A stretch of DNA of 64,000 bases from Oceanicoccus sagamiensis (GTDB lineage: Bacteria > Pseudomonadota > Gammaproteobacteria > Pseudomonadales > Dasaniaceae): positions 434,001 to 498,000 of the forward strand of contig NZ_CP019343.1 in the NCBI RefSeq assembly GCF_002117105.1, read 5' to 3'. Under the pieces are notes generated by a model. The model had not been told where the DNA came from. It saw only the letters and a program-made list of their open reading frames with translations, and did not search any database. Shown in pieces: positions 47,317 to 56,548 of the stretch (position 1 is the first letter of the stretch; every line of letters begins with the position of its first letter). The position numbers and the translations under genes are program-made.

Positions 47317-47850
47317 ATGAACAGCTCTCAGGACAACACCAGCCCCCGTAAAATGGGTATTACCATGTTTATTTTGGCTTGGGCCATACTCTTTATAATG
47401 GGAATTGTCTTTTTTGACGATCTGCTGGCCACCCAAATTAACCCCAATCGCAAGCCGGATAGCCGCACTACTCTGGAGGGTACCAAGGAGATTGTGCTGC
47501 AATCCAATCAGCAACACCACTATGTTGCCAATGGGCTGATTAACGGCCATAAAACCGTCTTTTTATTGGATACTGGAGCTACTGACGTGGTTATCCCGCA
47601 GTCTTTAGCTCAAAAAATAGGCTTAAAAGCAAGCGGCCAGCAACAAGCCTATACCGCCAATGGCAGAGTAACAGTCTACAGAACGACATTAGCCTCACTA
47701 CAGATAGGCGACATAAAATTGCAAGATATCAATGCCAGTATCAACCCAGCCATGGACAAACAGGTGGTATTACTCGGTATGAGCGCACTAAAACGGTTAG
47801 AATTTACCCAACGAGGCGAGACACTTATTCTCAGACAATACGATGACTGA
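47317..47850 (+). CDS. TIGR02281-family clan AA aspartic protease
   Basis: A 177-residue protein with one transmembrane helix at residues ~14-34 and a C-terminal retropepsin-like domain outside the membrane. The active-site motif is LLDTGATDVVIP near residue 85, and a second glycine-rich motif LGMSALKRLEF occurs near 150. Single-domain proteases of this type must dimerise to build the active site. Target substrates are unknown. Lies upstream of nadC on the same strand with a 39-base gap. Confidence 0.85.
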   Translation: MNSSQDNTSPRKMGITMFILAWAILFIMGIVFFDDLLATQINPNRKPDSRTTLEGTKEIVLQSNQQHHYVANGLINGHKTVFLLDTGATDVVIPQSLAQKIGLKASGQQQAYTANGRVTVYRTTLASLQIGDIKLQDINASINPAMDKQVVLLGMSALKRLEFTQRGETLILRQYDD

Positions 47851-47889
47851 TAGAATCACGCCTTTCATACGACTGACAATACTATATTC

Positions 47890-48732
47890 ATGAAACTACC
47901 AGAATACGCCGCCAAAGACCTTGAACTAACGGTAAGCAGAGCACTAGAGGAAGATATTGGCGATGGTGATATCACTGCGCAATTAATCCCTGCCGGGCAA
48001 ACCGCAACAGCCAGAGTGATTACCCGGGAACAAGCCACCCTATGCGGCCAAGCGTGGGTCAATGAAGTTTTCCGTCAAATTGACCCCACAGTAAAGGTAA
48101 ATTGGCAAGTAGCTGACGGTGACCCTGTAACGCCCAACCAGGTACTTTTTGAGCTATCAGGCTCTGCCCGTAGCTTATTAACCGGTGAGCGCGCCGCTCT
48201 CAATTTTCTACAACTGATGTCTGGCACTGCTACTATCTGTAAGCATTATGCCGAAAGGGTCGCTGATACCAAGGTCAAATTGTTAGATACCCGCAAAACC
48301 ATCCCAGGGCTTCGCAATGCCCAGAAGTATGCGGTGACACAAGGTGGGTGCTATAACCATCGTATTGGCCTTTATGATGCATTCTTGATTAAAGAAAACC
48401 ATATTGCAGCCTGCGGCGGGATTGATAAAGCGATAGCCACCGCTAAACTGCAGGCCCCCGGCAAGCCCGTTGAGGTAGAAGTTGAAAGCCTTGAAGAGTT
48501 GCAACAAGCTCTGGATGCAGGGGCCGATATTGTGATGCTGGATAATTTTTCAGAATCCTTGATGAAAGAAGCGGTTGCGCTTAATGGCGGCAAAGCCAAA
48601 CTGGAAGCCAGTGGTGGCATTACTAGCGAGACACTGTTGATGTACGCAAAAACCGGGGTTGATTATATTTCTATCGGAGTATTAACCAAAGATTGTCGGG
48701 CAGTGGATTTATCAATGCGATTTGATAACTGA
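47890..48732 (+). CDS. nadC: Nicotinate-nucleotide (quinolinate) phosphoribosyltransferase
   Basis: NAD biosynthesis enzyme converting quinolinate and PRPP to nicotinate mononucleotide with CO2 release. The 280-residue protein shows [13 protein letters not shown] at the start, [31 protein letters not shown] and [26 protein letters not shown], typical for NadC. It lies 14 bases upstream of the first glycosyltransferase of the cassette; in Pseudomonas aeruginosa the next conserved gene would be pilA. Confidence 0.97.
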   Translation: MKLPEYAAKDLELTVSRALEEDIGDGDITAQLIPAGQTATARVITREQATLCGQAWVNEVFRQIDPTVKVNWQVADGDPVTPNQVLFELSGSARSLLTGERAALNFLQLMSGTATICKHYAERVADTKVKLLDTRKTIPGLRNAQKYAVTQGGCYNHRIGLYDAFLIKENHIAACGGIDKAIATAKLQAPGKPVEVEVESLEELQQALDAGADIVMLDNFSESLMKEAVALNGGKAKLEASGGITSETLLMYAKTGVDYISIGVLTKDCRAVDLSMRFDN

Positions 48733-48746
48733 GAACAGACAGCACC

Positions 48747-49610
48747 ATGAATCTCACACTGATCATGTGCACTCTAGGTAGAACTGAAGAACCTAAACGC
48801 CTACTCGACAGCCTCGTCATTCAAACACACAAGGATTTCAAGCTTATTATTGTCGATCAAAATACGGATGGGCGACTAGACAAACTGGTAGCCGATTACT
48901 CATCAAGCCTGCCTATTACACACCTACAATCCTCCCCTGGTTTATCCAAAGCAAGAAATGCCGGCCTCAGCTATGCCAATGAAGGTATTATCGCTTTCCC
49001 TGACGATGATTGCTGGTACTCTCCAACACTGATCGAACAGGTAAGTAACTTTTTTACCAAAGAGCCCGATTATAATGGGCTTAGTATTAACCGGGCAGCT
49101 AGTGAAAAGTCCTGCCCAAAAATAACACCAGAACAAGAGCTATCAAAATTTACCATCTGGGGTAAAGTACCTTCTATCTGTCTTTTTTTAAGATATAGCG
49201 CCACGCTAGAGATAGGAAAGTTTGACGAGCAACTGGGAGTGGGCTCAGGAACCCTCTGGGGAGCAGGAGAAGATAGCGACTATGTACTTAGGTCACTTCA
49301 TAAAGGCCATAGATGGAAGCGGGCTCCATCAATCACCGTCTACCACGCAGACAATATCCAGAGAACTGACGTCAAAGGCAAAGCACGGGTTCGATCTTAT
49401 TCGCGAGGCCTTGGAAGGGTACTATCCAAACACAAGATGCCACTATGGTCTGTCATTGGAAGCTTGATACTGAGCCTGCTTCGAATACTGAAGGCTTTGT
49501 TGCTTATCGACTTCCAGGGCTACCGCTGGCAAACACAAGCTTTACTGGGGAAAATTGAGGGTTTGCTAAGCAAGGAAAAGCAGACGATAGATTCACAAAA
49601 CCACCATTAA
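48747..49610 (+). CDS. Family 2 glycosyltransferase
   Basis: A 287-residue GT-A transferase, cytoplasmic with a hydrophobic C-terminal patch (~232-250, membrane association likely). N-terminal nucleotide-sugar site LTLIMCTLGRTEEPKRLLDSL and IIVDQNTDG; the acidic metal motif is FPDDDCWYSP near residue 90, and WGAGEDSDYVLRSLHKG occupies the acceptor/catalytic side. Sugar specificity unknown. It is encoded on the plus strand directly after nadC, unlike the other cassette genes, and its stop codon overlaps by 4 bases that of the convergent GT29-like gene. Confidence 0.85.
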   Translation: MNLTLIMCTLGRTEEPKRLLDSLVIQTHKDFKLIIVDQNTDGRLDKLVADYSSSLPITHLQSSPGLSKARNAGLSYANEGIIAFPDDDCWYSPTLIEQVSNFFTKEPDYNGLSINRAASEKSCPKITPEQELSKFTIWGKVPSICLFLRYSATLEIGKFDEQLGVGSGTLWGAGEDSDYVLRSLHKGHRWKRAPSITVYHADNIQRTDVKGKARVRSYSRGLGRVLSKHKMPLWSVIGSLILSLLRILKALLLIDFQGYRWQTQALLGKIEGLLSKEKQTIDSQNHH

Positions 49611-50341
49611 CGCCGCCAAAACCTAAGAAAAAACAAGCATCTGGAAAACCAATTAACTGATTTATCTGGCAATACGCTGATGGTATCTAATGCCAACAAC
49701 TTCATTAAAACCGGGTCAGCACTCAACCTGGAATCTTGAGAAAAACATAGCTTAATATAGTTAAACTCCTTTTCAGGGATATGTGTTTTATATATCTTCA
49801 TAGCCATTGCAAGATCATGCTGGGACTGCCATTTTCGCGTTCCACTGTAATGAGGCGAGCTAAAAAAACTAAAACCATAAAGGGTTAGACTTGCCAACTC
49901 AGACTGCAAAAGATAATCAATGGCTATAAGACCCGAGCTAGGCCTGCATGACAGTTCCACCTCTAAACGTTCATAGTCTTGAAATAGAACAGAACCCACT
50001 CCCCCACGCCCCGACAAATCCTGAGAAAAAGCCTGATGATTCTGCGAAAAATCACCCACATCAGGATAACAAAGAGTGATATTTGAGATACCTTCCAGCG
50101 CCGCCCTGTGCAAATCGCTACGAATATCCCTGTTATAACTGGTAAGCAACCAATCTGTACGGCAACCTAGATCACGCTGCGCGCCCTCATTAGCAGGCGC
50201 AACTGCATTTACCCTTACAACGATATCAGCTTTATCTATCTCTATTCCCCACTGCTTTTGCTCGAGATAACCAGCAAGCCCCACCAAAGCTACACGCTTA
50301 CCTTTGAGAATATCTCTATCATCAATCAAATAAGCCACCAT
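49607..50341 (-). CDS. GT29 (sialyltransferase-like) glycosyltransferase family protein
   Basis: A 244-residue protein with sialylmotif-like segments: KRVALVGLAGYLEQKQWGIEIDKADIVVRVN near the start (compare the L-motif) and RPSSGLIAIDYLLQSELASLTLYGFSF near residue 145 (compare the S-motif). Bacterial members of GT29 exist but their substrates are mostly unproven, so sialic acid transfer is not established; no sialic-acid biosynthesis genes are present here. Soluble, no membrane segment. It is the last gene of the minus-strand cassette, 23 bases after the flippase. Confidence 0.7.
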   Translation of the reverse strand: MVAYLIDDRDILKGKRVALVGLAGYLEQKQWGIEIDKADIVVRVNAVAPANEGAQRDLGCRTDWLLTSYNRDIRSDLHRAALEGISNITLCYPDVGDFSQNHQAFSQDLSGRGGVGSVLFQDYERLEVELSCRPSSGLIAIDYLLQSELASLTLYGFSFFSSPHYSGTRKWQSQHDLAMAMKIYKTHIPEKEFNYIKLCFSQDSRLSADPVLMKLLALDTISVLPDKSVNWFSRCLFFLRFWRR

Positions 50342-50364
50342 AAAAATATCAAAAAAATCATTTT

Positions 50365-51624
50365 CTAAGTCAATGTAACAATATGTTGCTTACTAGCTCT
50401 TTTCCATAAAAAAAACATAATGAATAACTGCATGGTTTTAGCTAACAATACTGAAGTCATCACCAAGACTATGCTGTAAATATCATAAACCCAAAAGACA
50501 ACCAATAAAAATGCCACAGACACATACGTACCAAAAATCAAAACACCAGACCGACCCTCACCCATCAACATTTTCTGAAAGAGAAAATACAGCGTATGAA
50601 GAAACAAATAAGATGCCATATAGAGAACATAGCCAAGCTCAAAACTAATACTCGATAAGCCATATTCATAAATAAGATTAATGACCAATACTACCAACAC
50701 CATCAGAAAAAAACTTAAAGAGAAACTGCGAAAGAAAAAAACAGAGAATACTGACAGCGACAACTTATCCTCACCAAAAAAATGCTTTATATTCCCCAAT
50801 GACGATTTAAACATCGCCTCAGGAATCAAAAGCAAAGCACTCAATATCAGATTAGCCCATAGCAAGCTCGTCATTACGGCCCCATCCATCACCGGGAAAA
50901 CTATCCACGACGAAATGTGCTGCAAACACCAAACACCCAAAATATGAAACATAAAAGCAACTGAAAAGCGCAGATTGATCAATTCAGGTATGGCTGTAAC
51001 GTCGGCCGCCCAACGCACTTTCAAACTCAACACCAGAAACGAAGCTCTAAAAATTGATGTTATTGCAACGCAATTGAGATAAGCAGCCGAGGTCAATTCA
51101 TTGCCAAGCAAGAACAGATAAGCCAGACTTACCCCAAAAACAAGGACAGCAAAAAAATTGGCCGCTGCAACCCTGACAGGCTTACCTCTAACATAAGCCA
51201 TACTTTTAGCGATTACCGATAGAGTCTCACCCAATATCACCCAATACCAAGCCCAGGAAACCTCACGAAATACAGCATAGTCACCAAGCTCCAATTGATT
51301 GAGGAATGCCTGGAAGGACCAGTATAGAAAAGTTGTACAAAGCACTGAGAAAATAGCGGCCGCAACCATTCTCTGATCTATTTTATGCTTGGATGTCTCA
51401 CCTGCCAGAAGCCGAAAACTTGCACTAACAACCCCCATAGAAAGAACAGAAACTGCAACTACCGTAGAACTGATAATAAGCAACAGGTAATTATAATTTT
51501 CAGCAGAAAGGGATTTTGAATACAAAAGTAAAGCAGAGAATGCCACTATCTTAGTCAAATAATCCGATGACAGCGTCAAAAGAAACCGTCTTATCCCGGC
51601 TTTGTTTATAGCACCCTCTAACAT
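50365..51624 (-). CDS. Polysaccharide flippase-like multi-pass membrane protein
   Basis: A 419-residue inner-membrane protein with about twelve hydrophobic helices, resembling Wzx/MATE-type lipid-linked oligosaccharide flippases. The N-terminus (SDYLTKIVAFSALLLYSKSLSAENYNYLLL) has the usual Wzx start. The family is too variable for a substrate. It lies in the minus-strand operon 55 bases after the DUF354 gene; gene DNA is AT-rich. Confidence 0.75.
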   Translation of the reverse strand: MLEGAINKAGIRRFLLTLSSDYLTKIVAFSALLLYSKSLSAENYNYLLLIISSTVVAVSVLSMGVVSASFRLLAGETSKHKIDQRMVAAAIFSVLCTTFLYWSFQAFLNQLELGDYAVFREVSWAWYWVILGETLSVIAKSMAYVRGKPVRVAAANFFAVLVFGVSLAYLFLLGNELTSAAYLNCVAITSIFRASFLVLSLKVRWAADVTAIPELINLRFSVAFMFHILGVWCLQHISSWIVFPVMDGAVMTSLLWANLILSALLLIPEAMFKSSLGNIKHFFGEDKLSLSVFSVFFFRSFSLSFFLMVLVVLVINLIYEYGLSSISFELGYVLYMASYLFLHTLYFLFQKMLMGEGRSGVLIFGTYVSVAFLLVVFWVYDIYSIVLVMTSVLLAKTMQLFIMFFLWKRASKQHIVTLT

Positions 51625-51679
51625 TACTTCACATTATCTCTTCATTAACCAACAATAGATTTAAGACAACCCCTTAAAC

Positions 51680-52714
51680 TTAGCACTCTGCCAGATAACG
51701 GTTGGCACTATTGACAACATACCCCACCACATCAATCGTTTCATCTAGCAACAATTTCCTTTGTTCCAAATAGAGATTACTGTCTGCAGATAAAATCTGA
51801 TCAATAGATACTGAGAGCAAATCCCACTCTAAAGAAAAAACATTTTTCACTAAGCCATATTTTTTCTCTTGTTCATTAGTATAACCTAACCCCTGATCAT
51901 GGACATAAATTGCAGGAACACCCAATACTGCCGCCTCAGAAGCCAAGGTGGGACTCTCTCCCACAACCATTGAGCAAAAAGCAATAACATGATGTAAGTC
52001 TGAGGCTTTGCCATCATATATCCATTGAGCAAACCTTTCAGGCAGATCGGCCTCAGTCGATATGAGCACCTTCCCTTGCTTTGACAGCCTTTCAATAACC
52101 CGACTCAGCACCTCCTCAGACCACCCTTGCTCACCAATATCATGGCTGGCCTGCCAGGAAACCAGCCGAATTAAATAATTATTTCGTGACAAATCGACGC
52201 CAGACGCCTCTGCAATAGCTTTATCAGGGGTAAAGTAATCAGGATGCAAATAAGAAAGCTCATGATAGCCCTTATAACGCCTTTCCTTTTTCTTTGGGAC
52301 ACTACCTTCATAGCATTCGGGAACATGCACCTCTGTAGCAAATGGATAAGTGATCCCATTTTGTAATATTGCATTTTCAGTATCGTAAAACACAAGTGAA
52401 GGAACTCTGGTCAACAACCCTACATGAGCGATAAAGGTGCCACCAACAGAAAGCATAACATCTGGGCGCTCTTGTTTTACCACTTTGTATAGCCTGAAAT
52501 TTCTAATCAACAACTCTTTTAAAAGACCTAACACACCACTACCTTGTGAACTCAGAACCAGACTATCAACACCCATTTCAGCCAAAAGTTTTAATGCAAC
52601 ATCCTTCTTTCTGCTGGTTATAACCACATCAACTCCCTGCTCTTTTAATAGTTTTATTGGCCATTTAAAAAAATGGACATGAGCAGGGTGATTAACATCA
52701 AAAAGAACTTTCAC
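51680..52714 (-). CDS. DUF354 family (GT-B-like) protein
   Basis: A 344-residue protein with the DUF354 opening MKVLFDVNHPAHVHFFKWPI and a C-terminal half (VIAFCSMVVGESPTLASEAAVLGVPAIYV) resembling the nucleotide-sugar-binding half of UDP-GlcNAc 2-epimerase and MurG-like GT-B enzymes. It may be a glycosyltransferase or epimerase-like enzyme; the exact reaction is unknown. No membrane helix. It is 3 bases after the GT2 gene and part of the minus-strand cassette. Confidence 0.78.
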   Translation of the reverse strand: MKVLFDVNHPAHVHFFKWPIKLLKEQGVDVVITSRKKDVALKLLAEMGVDSLVLSSQGSGVLGLLKELLIRNFRLYKVVKQERPDVMLSVGGTFIAHVGLLTRVPSLVFYDTENAILQNGITYPFATEVHVPECYEGSVPKKKERRYKGYHELSYLHPDYFTPDKAIAEASGVDLSRNNYLIRLVSWQASHDIGEQGWSEEVLSRVIERLSKQGKVLISTEADLPERFAQWIYDGKASDLHHVIAFCSMVVGESPTLASEAAVLGVPAIYVHDQGLGYTNEQEKKYGLVKNVFSLEWDLLSVSIDQILSADSNLYLEQRKLLLDETIDVVGYVVNSANRYLAEC

Positions 52715-52717
52715 AAC

Positions 52718-53581
52718 TCAATCCTCTTGATTACTGTTTTGATATAAAAGCGTGGTAATTTGTTCAGAAACCAAACCAATCATAAATACTACAACTGAGA
52801 TAACAAATAAAATCACTGTCATATTGGTTAATCGATTATCAGTGATATAGGTAAACAAGTAATAAGACAGAGATGTAAAAAACAACATTGATGAAACAGG
52901 AAAAAATATCTTTAGCGGCGAATAGAGCGTGGCAACCTTAAAGATAATAATAAAAAATCTGACACCATCTTTAAATACATGTAAATGACTATTTCCAATC
53001 CTTTCAGAAGCAATAATAGGAATGTACTTTACCGAGTAGCCTGCCCTAAAAAAGGCCATGGTTATAGTAGTGGGGTAAGAAAATCCATTGGGTAGCATAA
53101 AAATAAAACCTTTGAACTTTTTGGCATTAACCACCCTTAACCCCGAAGTCAGGTCATCTATTTTATGTCCCACCATCAAAGAAGATATAAAATTATAGGC
53201 ACCATTCCCCAGCCAACGACTATGACTGGCCTGTGACGATTTACCTCTGGCACCTACCACCATATCGTAACCTTCACCATAAGCTTCGATCAGTCTATTA
53301 ACATCATCAGGACTATGCTGGCCATCGCCATCCATAAAGATAATAGCATCGCCCCGGGCGGCTCTTGCACCGGCCTTAATAGCTGCACCATTACCCTTTG
53401 AGTAATTATGACTGATAACCTTAGCGCCAAAACTCTCCGCAACCTCGGCTGTATTGTCCGATGAACCATCATCAACAACAATAACCTCCAGGACACTAAC
53501 TTGTTCAAAAAGCTCAGGAAGCAAGCCAAGCAACCCGCCTGATTCATTTTTTGCTGGAATCACAATACTAAAATTAGTCAC
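52718..53581 (-). CDS. Polyprenyl-phosphate-type family 2 glycosyltransferase
   Basis: A 287-residue enzyme with a GT-A domain and two C-terminal transmembrane helices (~222-244 and ~255-277), like dolichyl/undecaprenyl-phosphate mannose synthases. Motifs are VIPAKNESGGLLGLL, VDDGSSDNT and the metal-binding MDGDGQHSPDDV. It could load a sugar on undecaprenyl phosphate for the neighbouring GT-C protein, which is inferred. It lies 4 bases after the GT-C gene. Confidence 0.85.
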   Translation of the reverse strand: MTNFSIVIPAKNESGGLLGLLPELFEQVSVLEVIVVDDGSSDNTAEVAESFGAKVISHNYSKGNGAAIKAGARAARGDAIIFMDGDGQHSPDDVNRLIEAYGEGYDMVVGARGKSSQASHSRWLGNGAYNFISSLMVGHKIDDLTSGLRVVNAKKFKGFIFMLPNGFSYPTTITMAFFRAGYSVKYIPIIASERIGNSHLHVFKDGVRFFIIIFKVATLYSPLKIFFPVSSMLFFTSLSYYLFTYITDNRLTNMTVILFVISVVVFMIGLVSEQITTLLYQNSNQED

Positions 53582-53585
53582 ATCA

Positions 53586-55547
53586 TTACCTTATCTTGAT
53601 ATTTAAATCTTGTTCACAGCAGTCATCAACGAACTGCTCCAGATTTTTTACAAGCTCGTTACTGACCCGACCTTCATATGGAAGGGCCTTAAGTTTATTT
53701 AAATACTTCAAAGCATCATCTTTACGCTTAAGATCCAATGCAACAGCCACCAGATCCTTATACAGGAGAACTTTAGGTCTTATAGATGCTGATTTTTCCA
53801 TCAAAGAAAAAGCCTTTTCTTTATTTCTAAAATTATGCGACAAAATACCATAGCCATGATAAAGGTTTGCGCGAACTCCCGCTTGAACTGTGACGTTTTT
53901 TAAAGCAGCATCAAATAGCCTTTCAGCAGTCTCTGGTGACAGGGCACAGACTTCTCTGCTTTGTTGAGAACATAAAATCATATTTTTGAAATGGCTATCA
54001 TTTTCAAAGTGATATGGATAATTTTCCAGCCGGTAAACCAGCTTGTCTTCCCACTCTTTTTCGTGTGGTAATTTTAATTGATTATAAACCCCAATCAGAC
54101 CAAACAAACTAGTGGTATACCGTGGGGAAATTTCAGCAGCATACTCAGCATGCGAAACGCCATCTTCAAAAACCGGCTGAAACCCGCCCCCCCTAAGTAA
54201 ATCTTGCTTGTAAGCTTCAAAATACCAAGCCGCTAATTGCCAGTGCGACCTGGCAGACTCAGGATGACGCTCAACCGCTGACAAGGACTGTAGATGTGGG
54301 TCGCGCCATTCATTTAACCGGATAGAAGACAAAACCATAAGATAAGCCAGCACAACAATAAAGACCGGTATATGCAAACTACTGACACCCAGAGAATTAA
54401 GCAATCGATATCCACCAACAATCACTATAAAGGCTATACCAAAGCCCGGAAGATAATTTCGATGCTCAAATACTAACTCTAAAGGAATAACTGTGGACTC
54501 AAGTAAATGCCCAGCGATAAAAAAGCTTAAGCCAAAACCCAACCAGGGAAGTTTTTCCCTTAAGACAAAGCTTAACACCACTAAAGCAGGAATACCGACC
54601 AGAGATAACAAGGTTGTTACTGGCGATAACAATCCTGTAGAAATATCAATATCATCGTGAAATAGGCCATAACTATTAATATTAGGCATTAACAACCATT
54701 GTAGGTAATGGAAGAAAATTCTTGCCTCGGTCTGAAGGCGCTGCCAAAGATCAAAGTCCCTGAGGAGATATTTTCCCGCATACCAATCTACTCCGTAATG
54801 CAGGTAAGCAATACTAAGCAGCAAAGTAACTGCTGTGGCTACCAGCAATATCTTCCTATATAAACGCTCTGCTTTTGACCGTGCCTCACCATAGACAAAC
54901 AATTCGAGTACTACTATATAAGCCACTAGCAGAACTGCATTTTCTTTACTCAAAAAACCCAATATGGCAAATATCAACGCCATTATCAGCCAGACAATAT
55001 TCAAGCCACTATTTTCCCCCATCCTCTGTCGCCACTTCATATAGGACCAAAGGGAAGCAAAGGAAAATAATGCAGCCATCAGCGCCATACGTTGTACTAC
55101 ATAAACAACTGTTGAAATATGCAAGGGGTGCAAAGCCCATATTACCGAAACAGCTAAAGCCAATGGAAATACATGGGAAGGATTAATAAAGGCACGAACG
55201 GCATACACCGTCAATAGCTGCCGACTTAGCGCAAAAACACCGAGAAAAGCAAGAGCATGAAGACCAATACTGGTGCGCTTAAATGCGGCTACGTCATAAC
55301 CTGAAAAAAAGTAGTCCAAACTAAAGCTAAGCATGGGTAAAGGCCTGCCCAATAAGCCAACTTTGCCTGAAGAGAGCCCTTGCTCGATAGAAGTGATACT
55401 TAAATCATTGATTCTTATATCTTCATTGAGGGCAATGTTGTGAATATCATCAAGGATAAAATCTCCCTCTGCGCCCTGAATATAGAAGATATAGACAAAA
55501 CCAAGGACAATAAGAGCTAGTAATTGCTGTCGCCATGTAAAAACCAT
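53586..55547 (-). CDS. GT-C-type membrane glycosyltransferase-like protein with TPR-like C-terminus
   Basis: A 653-residue protein. The first ~400 residues contain about ten transmembrane helices; the first loop carries GDFILDDIHNI (residues ~28-38), an acidic pair like that of GT-C enzymes (PMT/TMTC type), followed by GRPLPMLSFSLDYFF. The C-terminal ~230 residues look like helical TPR repeats (for example ESARSHWQLAAWYFEAYK, KALPYEGRVSNELVKNL). It is the first gene of the minus-strand cassette and divergent from pilA. Position beside pilin makes protein O-glycosylation a candidate role; that is inference. Confidence 0.7.
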   Translation of the reverse strand: MVFTWRQQLLALIVLGFVYIFYIQGAEGDFILDDIHNIALNEDIRINDLSITSIEQGLSSGKVGLLGRPLPMLSFSLDYFFSGYDVAAFKRTSIGLHALAFLGVFALSRQLLTVYAVRAFINPSHVFPLALAVSVIWALHPLHISTVVYVVQRMALMAALFSFASLWSYMKWRQRMGENSGLNIVWLIMALIFAILGFLSKENAVLLVAYIVVLELFVYGEARSKAERLYRKILLVATAVTLLLSIAYLHYGVDWYAGKYLLRDFDLWQRLQTEARIFFHYLQWLLMPNINSYGLFHDDIDISTGLLSPVTTLLSLVGIPALVVLSFVLREKLPWLGFGLSFFIAGHLLESTVIPLELVFEHRNYLPGFGIAFIVIVGGYRLLNSLGVSSLHIPVFIVVLAYLMVLSSIRLNEWRDPHLQSLSAVERHPESARSHWQLAAWYFEAYKQDLLRGGGFQPVFEDGVSHAEYAAEISPRYTTSLFGLIGVYNQLKLPHEKEWEDKLVYRLENYPYHFENDSHFKNMILCSQQSREVCALSPETAERLFDAALKNVTVQAGVRANLYHGYGILSHNFRNKEKAFSLMEKSASIRPKVLLYKDLVAVALDLKRKDDALKYLNKLKALPYEGRVSNELVKNLEQFVDDCCEQDLNIKIR

Positions 55548-55885
55548 TCAACTTCCTTTCACCAACAGGTTACGACCAGACATTAGCAACAACGGCTAGA
55601 GACCTATTTGTGACCTATAGCGGCTAAAATTGACAAATATTGTCACCCCAACCAGATCAACCAAACTTCCAAGCCAACTAATCCTAGGCCATAACTATAA
55701 AATATTCCAATAAAAAACAATAGGTTATAAATTATTTAGAAAAAAAATAGAAGTTGGCTCGCTCCCTGCTATATTAATTTCAACGGTAAATTACTAGGTA
55801 GCTGAAAGGTGTTATGGCTACTCGAGTATGAGCCATAACACCGAAGTATTTTATTTTAAATAGTCAACGTTAAAAGGTATTAATT
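55548..55885. promoter_or_regulatory. Intergenic region with the pilA promoter
   Basis: About 340 AT-rich bases between the divergent GT-C gene and pilA. It contains the sigma-54 promoter candidate (55755-55770) and presumably PilR-binding and cassette promoter sites, which I could not define. Confidence 0.55.
55755..55770 (+). promoter_or_regulatory. Sigma-54 promoter candidate for pilA
   Basis: TGGCTCGCTCCCTGCT matches the -24/-12 consensus TGGCACG-N4-TTGC with GG and GC 12 bases apart, the strict spacing. A start about 12 bases downstream would leave a ~105-base leader to the pilA ATG. pilA is sigma-54 dependent through PilRS in Pseudomonas, which supports the call. Confidence 0.75.
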
Positions 55886-56326
55886 ATGAAAAGCAATCAG
55901 TCAGGTTTTACTCTAATTGAATTAATGATCGTTATCGCCATTATCGGTATTCTGGCATCAGTAGCGATTCCTCAGTACCAAGTTTACACTCAGCGTGCTG
56001 AAGCAACTACCAGCTTGGGTGCTATGCGCGCTATCCAGTTAGGTATTCAAGAGTATGCAGCAACACAAGGCACTCTTCCTACATCTCTTGGAGACTTAAC
56101 TCCATACGGCTTAACTTCTACTGATACTGATTATGCTGCAGGTATCGTCGCTAAAATTAGTGTTGGCGCAGCTGGTCTTATCACTATGACTTATACCAGT
56201 ACTGCACCTGCTGATTTGTCCGCTAAAACACTGGAAATCACACCTACTATCAACGCAACTTCAGGTGTGGTTACCTTCTCGGTAACAGGTGGTAGCGTAC
56301 CAGAAAAGTTACGTCCAAACTTCTAA
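55886..56326 (+). CDS. pilA: Type IV major pilin
   Basis: Major subunit of type IV pili, exported through the Pil machinery after processing by PilD. The 146-residue preprotein has a short leader MKSNQSG cut before the mature Phe, [32 protein letters not shown] as the hydrophobic helix with Glu5, and a Ser/Thr-rich C-terminal half. It has no cysteine at all, so the usual disulfide-closed C-terminal loop is missing; it ends EKLRPNF. Promoter candidate at 55755 and terminator at 56340. Downstream pilBCD have the expected order. Confidence 0.95.
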   Translation: MKSNQSGFTLIELMIVIAIIGILASVAIPQYQVYTQRAEATTSLGAMRAIQLGIQEYAATQGTLPTSLGDLTPYGLTSTDTDYAAGIVAKISVGAAGLITMTYTSTAPADLSAKTLEITPTINATSGVVTFSVTGGSVPEKLRPNF

Positions 56327-56339
56327 GTTAGCCCTACCC

Positions 56340-56371
56340 AAAAGGCCCCGCATTGCGGGGCCTTTTTTTTG
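56340..56371 (+). terminator. Rho-independent terminator of pilA
   Basis: Arms AAAGGCCCCGC/GCGGGGCCTTT (56341-56365) with a 3-base loop and eight Ts. It separates pilA from pilB, so pilBCD need their own promoter. Confidence 0.93.
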
Positions 56372-56548
56372 CCTGCTCAATAATCACGCACTACCCCCTG
56401 ATAAACATTCAAAATTATTGCTTGTTGTTAAGTACAGCACACTAATCCATTATTGATATTAGGCAAGCTACGAAAAACTGGACTACAATCAAGTGGTTAC
56501 TATCATCATTTTAATACATGCCATTTCTTCCAGGATCTATGGTTAACC

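Noticed and set aside
48747-55885. Prophage or transposon boundary for the glycan cassette
   Set aside because: No transposase, integrase, tRNA-site duplication or terminal repeat could be found; only base composition and synteny support transfer.
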